Part shown: piece after piece, positions 56,502 through 64,000 of the stretch
Numbering within the stretch: position 1 is the stretch's first letter
Layout of the letters: every line of letters begins with the position of its first letter
Assembly (NCBI GenBank): GCA_023630585.1
Contig: CM042566.1
Span: 12,840,754-12,904,753 of the forward strand
Length of the DNA: 64,000 nt
Source: Cranoglanis bouderius
Lineage: Eukaryota > Chordata > Actinopteri > Siluriformes > Cranoglanididae
Direction: 5' to 3'
Notes under the pieces: model-generated
Databases searched by the model: none
Seen by the model: only the letters and a program-made list of their open reading frames with translations
What the model was told of the DNA's origin: nothing
Translations under genes and position numbers: made by a program

Positions 56502-57409
56502 TATGTACACTTCAAGATTCTTTAGTGGTGGAGAGGTGTTGTTTAGGGCCATCCTAGTACAGTAGATGAGGGCCACTCAAATGCTTACCTGGCCTCTCCT
56601 GCCCAAAGGTAGTGTAAAGCAGGTGGGCACACTCTAGCCTTTGGACGATGGGTCTGGTTTGTGCATTCTAAGGCACAATGGTTTGTGCTGGCTTTGTGAT
56701 TCCGCAGCCTCCTATCTTGGGCTTCTTTAGCAGCAGGCCCATAGAATGACCCCTGTACACAAGGCCTTGTGTGCAAGCCAAGGCCTGGGCCGATATCCAC
56801 ATCAGGCAGGGTGGATTGTGCCAACCACACATGATTATATATATAAACCAAGCAGACACTAGGCTGCCCCATATCCTGGCCCAGGTGCCTCACCTCCACA
56901 AGTGAGGTGTCTGCAATCAATATCTGCAGATTGGAGGGACTGATGCAATGCAAACAACAGAATAGCCAACATAGTGCAAGTGCATGGAACACACAATGAA
57001 ATAATGTGGCAAAGAAAACCGCTCAGTGCATTTGATGCTATGGGTTATACTGCACCATTCAAGCCTGCTACAGCCACACCTGTCTTCAGGGTGGCTATCA
57101 CACCTTGGTTTGTGCATACCATGGGTACATCCAAGCTGGCAGGGGCAGAAACACAGCCCTCTTCAGATACTGCCGAGACTAGCAAAGTTGAAAATGGAGG
57201 CTCAGTGGTAGGTAAGAACCTTCCACATGCAGTTGTACATATAGCATCTTTGCACTCATCTAATATGAAGGATGAGATGGATGACTGACCACTCAACTAT
57301 AGGAAGGGTTCTGTTGTTAAATGAAGGCCTCAGAATTACACAATTTCAGCTCTTGGAACATTGATTTCAGTGGAGCCATGCCTTCCACCAAGTCATTCAT
57401 TCGTCTAGA

Positions 57410-58035
57410 GCATTTGTCAAACTCAAGGCCCGTGGGCCAAATACAGCCTGCTACCTTGTTTCATTCAGCCCATGGGATCTTCCAAAAATAATATTGAAAT
57501 GGTCTGTAGTACTACTTAATATTTTTGTACTATCTATAACTCACACAAGGCCCATGGCATAGCCAAATCCCACTTTCCACATACACTACTGTATAGCACA
57601 TATGGCCTCACATCTCACAGAGCTGAAACATTGGTGAAAATTGATGCAAATCTATTGTGTTTTATGTTTAAAAAGGATTTAAAAAATGTATCAGGTGTTT
57701 GCCTTTAGTTTAGTGTGATTCAATCATTAACTCGAGACTTGTGGTGACAGGTGACATTCCCACAGCAGTAACTAGTGAATGTATTAATCTAATGGACTAG
57801 TCTATGCAACAATACATTTAAAAAAGACCATTCTGTTTAATAAATGTTATCACCTAATAGTGCATAATTAAATATTATTTTTTCCAAAATCATCCTACTC
57901 AGAGCCTAGGTTATTGGTATTTATCAATACAGTAGACTATAATATGTTTTTTTTTTTTTATTATAGCCTTTGTTTACGGCGTTTCAAAGGCTCACAGAAG
58001 TGGCCCAGGCAGAATTTGAGTTTGACAGCACTAAC
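57410..58035. mobile_element. non-autonomous DNA transposon, TGTCAAACTCAAGGCCCG ends
   Basis: TTGTCAAACTCAAGGCCCG at 57415 and its inverse form (TTTGAGTTTGACA) near 58015-58028 bracket about 620 bp without coding sequence, a common hAT-type vertebrate repeat. The target duplication is not clear. Confidence 0.5.
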
Positions 58036-58765
58036 CTACAGAGCAACTCAGACTACTTTCTGGGCTTCTTGTTTTTCTTGTCAGTCATCAGTAGACTTGG
58101 GCATTTATGTCCAGCAATCTGTTTACACTGAATGGGCCAGATTCAGCTCAGAGCCAGGATCCAAGTCCGAGCACACGGTGCAGCGGATGTCCAAGTCAGA
58201 CACAGCTTCCTTGAGATGGTCAATACCAAGACAGTGAGCACATAGCTAGAACCAAACCTTGCCTTCCACTAGACAGTGACACAATGAACGCAACTCCTGT
58301 AGCATGGTTATCAGTGACTACCCACTGCGGGAATCCAGGTAAAAATAGCAGCCTCAGCAATTAACAGTGTGCGGCATATCGAGGGGGTACCCACTCTGCA
58401 GAGACAAATGTCTAAATACAAAGAATGTCAAGTGACTCTCTAAATGCAGGGCAGGATTTCTTACAGGTAAACCCACTCTAGGCTAAAGGGCACTATAGAG
58501 ATGAGAATGCATGTAATATCAGAAGAAAATCGCACTCGCCTAAGTAGAAAAAATAAGAGAACGCAATCCCCAACTTTGGAGGACAGAATACCTATAAATC
58601 TGATCGCACCGACAATCTGCTAAACAGATAGCACCACACCACACCATATACTGTACATGTTCTTGCACAGATGAGATTGATTGACTGCTGTATGACAAAA
58701 GCATTTATGGTTTGTTGGAAAATCTTGGCAGGCATGCACACATGCACATATTCAGGTATTACAAA

Positions 58766-60600
<1,835 letters not shown>

Positions 60601-60604
60601 TTTA

Positions 60605-62194
60605 CAGTGGGTATAGAAAAGAATCACCCCCCTTTAAAAGAATCACATTTTGCTGCTTTTCAGCCTGAAATGAAGACGGACACAGTTTTTGTTTTATCCA
60701 GCTGTATTTACTCAGTGCAACTTATAACATCCAAGTGAAATATATAACACCAACATGTCAGAAAAAAAAATCAAAAATTAAAAAACAGAATCACTGAGTT
60801 GGAAAAAGGATCACCCCCTTGCTTTAATTTGCCTTAATTTTTGTATTACACCCTTTAGTCTGTTGGGATATGTCTCTACTAACTTTGTACATCTAGACTT
60901 TGCAATATTTGCCCACTCTTCTTTGCAGAACTGCTCAAGTTCAGTTAAATTTGATGGTGACCGTTTGTGGACTGCAGTCTTCAAGTCATTCCACAGATTT
61001 TCAATGGGGTTTAAGTCTGGGCTCTGACTAGGCCATGCAAGGACATTCGCCTTTTTCTCCTTCAACCACTGTGTGGTCAGTTTTGCTGTGTGCAGGATTA
61101 GTATTGTCTTGCTGAAATATGCAAGGCCGTCCCTGAAAAAGACATTGTCTGGATGGAAGCATATGTTGCTCTAAAACCTGTATATATCTTTCAGGATTGA
61201 TGGTGCCTTTCCAGATGTGCAAGCTGCCCATTCCACAGGCACTAATGCACCCCATACCATCAGAGATGCAGGCTTTTGAACTGAACGCTGATAACAAGTC
61301 GGGTGGTCCCTCTCCTCTTTAGTGCAGAGGAGGCTGGACATGGTTTCCAAAAATAATTTCAATTTTCGATTCGTCTGACCACAGAACAGTTTTCCACTTT
61401 GCCTCAGTCCATTTTAAATGAACTTTGGCCCAGAGAAGATGGCAGCGTTTCTGGATCATGTTCACATATAGCTTCTTCTTTGCATGATAGAGCTTTAACC
61501 AGCATTTGTGGATGACACGGTGAACTGTGTTCACAGACAGTGTGTTCTGGAGGTGTTTCTGAACCCATGCAGTGATTTCCATTACAGAATCATGCCTGTT
61601 TTTAATGCAGTGCCGCCTGAGGGCCCGAAGATCACGGGCACGAAATATTGATTTTCACCCTTGTCCCTTGCTCACAGAAATTTCTCCAGATTCTCGGAAT
61701 CTTTTGATGATATTATGTATTGTAAATGATGAGATATTCAAAGTCTTCGCAATTTTACGTTGAGGAACATTATTCTGAAATTGTTCCACAAATTGTAGAC
61801 GCAGTTTTTCGCAGATTGGTGAACCTCTGCCCATCTTTACTTCTGAGAGTCTCTGCCTCTCTAAGATACTCTTTTTATACCCAATCATGTTACTAACCTG
61901 TTGCCAATTAACCTAAAGGTGGCAAAATGTTCCTCCAGCTGTTTCTTTTTAATAACACTTTCTTTTCCAGCCTTTTGTTGCCCCGTCCCAACTTTTTTGA
62001 GACGTGTTATGGCCATCAAATTCAAAATGACCTTATTTTTTTCTTAAAATGGTACATTTCCTCAGTTTAAACATTTGATATGTTTTCTATGTTCTATCTG
62101 GAATAAAATATGGGTTTATGACACTTGCAAATCATTGCATTCTGTTTTTATTTACATTTTACACAGCATCCCAACTTTTTTGGAATTGGGGTTG
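60605..62194 (-). mobile_element. chimeric Tc1/mariner element
   Basis: The left end CAGTGGGTATAGAAAAGAAT (after TA) belongs to a different family from the right end CAACCCCAATTCCAAAAAAG (read inverted, before TA), so the two termini are not inverse copies. The left part supplies the transposase C-terminus (61065-60811), the right part the N-terminus and core (61848-61100). The join is near 61095-61100. Confidence 0.75.
60811..61848 (-). pseudogene. Tc1 transposase pieces of two families
   Basis: 61848-61655: MGRGSPICEKLRLQFVEQFQ, helix-turn-helix. 61582-61319: VLWSDESKIEIIFG with first Asp. 61297-61028: FQQDNTNPAHSKT with second Asp, then out of frame. 61065-60811: LAWPSQSPDLNPIENLWNDL with the last Glu. 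At least three frame changes. Confidence 0.8.
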
Positions 62195-63336
62195 TATTAC
62201 CATGTGTCTTGCTATCATGCTTGTGTATGTACTGGAAGCTTCACTTACAAAGTCTGATTCTAAATGTAGTTAATGTAGTTAATTAACCCAGACATGGTAA
62301 GTGTCTGAAGTTTGCAGTCTGTAGTTTTACACTGAAACTACAGTATATTCCAGCAAGCAGTGGAATCTTATGACCATCAATTTAGGAATTTAAGAACTGC
62401 AAATCTATCATCATGCGCTCGCCTCAAATTGCTGTGCCGAGCTGTTCAGTCAAATCACACAGACTTGCTTATGTGGTTTCTCAGACTCTACAGTATGACA
62501 CACTGCTGTCTATAAAAATGGTCACAAGAATGTCAGCTAAAAAACAATAATAGTGGCCATCTTGGGCTCGAATCACTTCCTTCCTCAGCATATGCAGCTT
62601 ATTACCACTGCATACAAGTATGATGCTAGAATTGTATGCTTTGAATAGTATATTCTTTAAAATATGTACTTGTTTTGCTATTTTATGACTTGTTGTGTAC
62701 AAATAGGGTTATTGAACCAAACAATACGAGGCAAGAGTGTGATGATTTAGGCATGCACATGCAGTTTGCATAATGCTAAACTTCCACCTATAAGGACCCC
62801 TTAAAGGTTAACTACATTCGCCATGTATTTAAGTACAAAACTAAACCTACTAAACAAATTCTGCCCACTGAATATGTCTGGGTTCATTCATTAAATCTGG
62901 GAACTACGATTTTATGTCACTTTAATGTGATATGACATGCTGTTTTGATTACGAAGCCCCGAGTTTGAGAAAGATGCTATATAAAACACAACCTATTATT
63001 ATTATTATACAATATCCTTTGTGTAATACCGTAAACTTTCAGTATTATAAAAATCCACTTCTGATCTAAACTGATATTTAGACTAAGTAGATTGCTGCTT
63101 TAGCATGCCTTATTTGCAGGTGTGCCCTTCTGCACTTGAAATGTGCTTTAATCGATATTGAAACACTGCAGTTTTTTTTTTTTTGTGTGTGTGTGTGTGT
63201 ACAGTGTGTGTGTGTGTGAGTAAGTGTATCTTGCCCAGCATACATGTCGACCCAGTTTTTCTATTCTGCATTAAAATGGCATGAGATTTTCCCTTCAAGT
63301 CTCTCTCCCTTGACCTTTCTCATGTTTTATTATTAC

Positions 63337-63381
<45 letters not shown>

Positions 63382-64000
63382 ACATCCTCTGAGGTTGCCA
63401 AATTCAGTAATGCCACACTTCACATTGATAAGTTTTACTGCAATAGACACACCCAATGCTGTTCAGGTTCTAATAGTGTAATCACATAACTATAAAGTGT
63501 GTTAGCATTTAGCACGCAGCACTATTTGTGTATATTTTGGGCTTACACAGCACATGAATGAATATGAATGACTACTTGGTCACTATCTCCAGATTGGTGA
63601 ATTCTAATATGGTGTATCAAACATAGGCCAATATGGAGCCTCATATGTGATGTTCTAATGCATTTGAGATTTCTAACACAACATAGAGCTATAATATGTG
63701 TAATCTGGACAGTAGAGCTGTATTTCAAAGAGAGAAGCATCTAAAAAAAAAGATGCAGCTTGACAATCATTTTGTCCTTTTTCATGCAGTCTACATCATT
63801 CAAGCCTTAAGGATGTGAATTTGTTTAAAAAATAATAATAATAAAAAACCCTTCAACTATTTTCAGTGAAACATACTATATTTAGCCTGTGACATATCAG
63901 ATTTATAATCTGGCCGTTTAGTGTTTAAATCAGCGTCACTCAAAGGGGTCAGTATGACATATTGAAAGATGCGGTGCATTAATGCAACAGCACCGTGATC
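62195..64000. other. no gene recognised
   Basis: Intergenic or distant intron sequence with poly(T) at 63170, (GT)n near 63184-63218 and (ATT)n near 63329-63380. No exon-like segment was found. Confidence 0.5.

Larger units (their letters stand above)
51937..58765. repeat. region bounded by inverted repeats of ~130 bp, unidentified element or two inverted copies
   Basis: 51937-52075 and the inverse of 58765-58660 share CACCTGAATA, TGTGCATGTG, AAGATTTTCCAACAA, ACCATAAA, GCT and TCATACAG in the same order. The left arm is itself flanked by ATGGTTCTGTGAGCCCT (51897) and AGGGTTCACAGAACCAT (52083). No convincing coding region lies inside; a Harbinger-like MITE, a Tc1 and an inverted-repeat element are nested within. 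It could be an old CACTA-type element, but this is not shown. Confidence 0.4.

Noticed and set aside
56585..56992. 135-codon minus-strand frame
   Set aside because: No conserved motif, ordinary length for chance in this composition, inside repeat-like sequence.

Overview
The window looks like teleost nuclear DNA, probably from an otophysan such as a catfish (inference). It holds one large intron-rich vertebrate gene on the minus strand, and almost everything else is transposable element or AT-rich intron. Tc1/mariner families with long inverted repeats, hAT, Harbinger-like and TTAA-type non-autonomous elements, tRNA-type SINEs, an RTE fragment and Ty3/gypsy chromovirus-type LTR elements are all present.

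Host gene: 16 coding exons between 44190 and 4945 (minus) encode the first ~1,254 residues of a beta-IV spectrin (sptbn4). They cover the start codon, both calponin-homology domains and roughly the first nine spectrin repeats. Phases join without a break, and every internal exon has AG/GT borders. The 3' half lies beyond position 1, and no 5' non-coding exon or promoter was recognised upstream. Introns range from 113 bp to 8.4 kb; the long ones are long mainly because of transposon insertions.

Region by region: 1-4900 is intron 16 with Tc1 remnants and a TTAA-flanked element. 5.1-11.1 kb (intron 15) has an inverted-repeat element, a Tc1, a hAT-like fragment and a 5'-truncated RTE. 11.8-16.8 kb (intron 14) has a hAT-like element containing a nested Tc1. 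17.0-25.4 kb (intron 13) has a full-length but broken chromovirus (17334-22807). 26.2-44.0 kb carries exons 13 to 1 with a solo LTR, several Tc1 copies, MITEs and SINEs. Above 44.2 kb there is no recognisable host gene: a Tc1 split by a hAT, a young LTR element (46958-51182), a 6.8 kb stretch with inverted-repeat ends, further Tc1 copies and microsatellites.

The most interesting system is a pair of LTR elements. The chromovirus at 17334-22807 has gag, protease, RT, RNase H, integrase and chromodomain but is frameshifted. The element at 46958-51182 has nearly identical LTRs and no pol. It has one intact 899-codon frame that fuses the N-terminal part of a Gag capsid to a Cys6-His2 zinc finger with the exact spacing of methionine aminopeptidase 1, followed by 26-residue tandem repeats and Ser/Pro/Arg-rich tails. 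Both elements share LTR ends, an LTR-edge hairpin and a leader whose primer site is complementary to the predicted 5' end of their own RNA, as in self-priming Tf1/sushi-type elements. This suggests a non-autonomous partner that captured a host zinc finger and is moved in trans.
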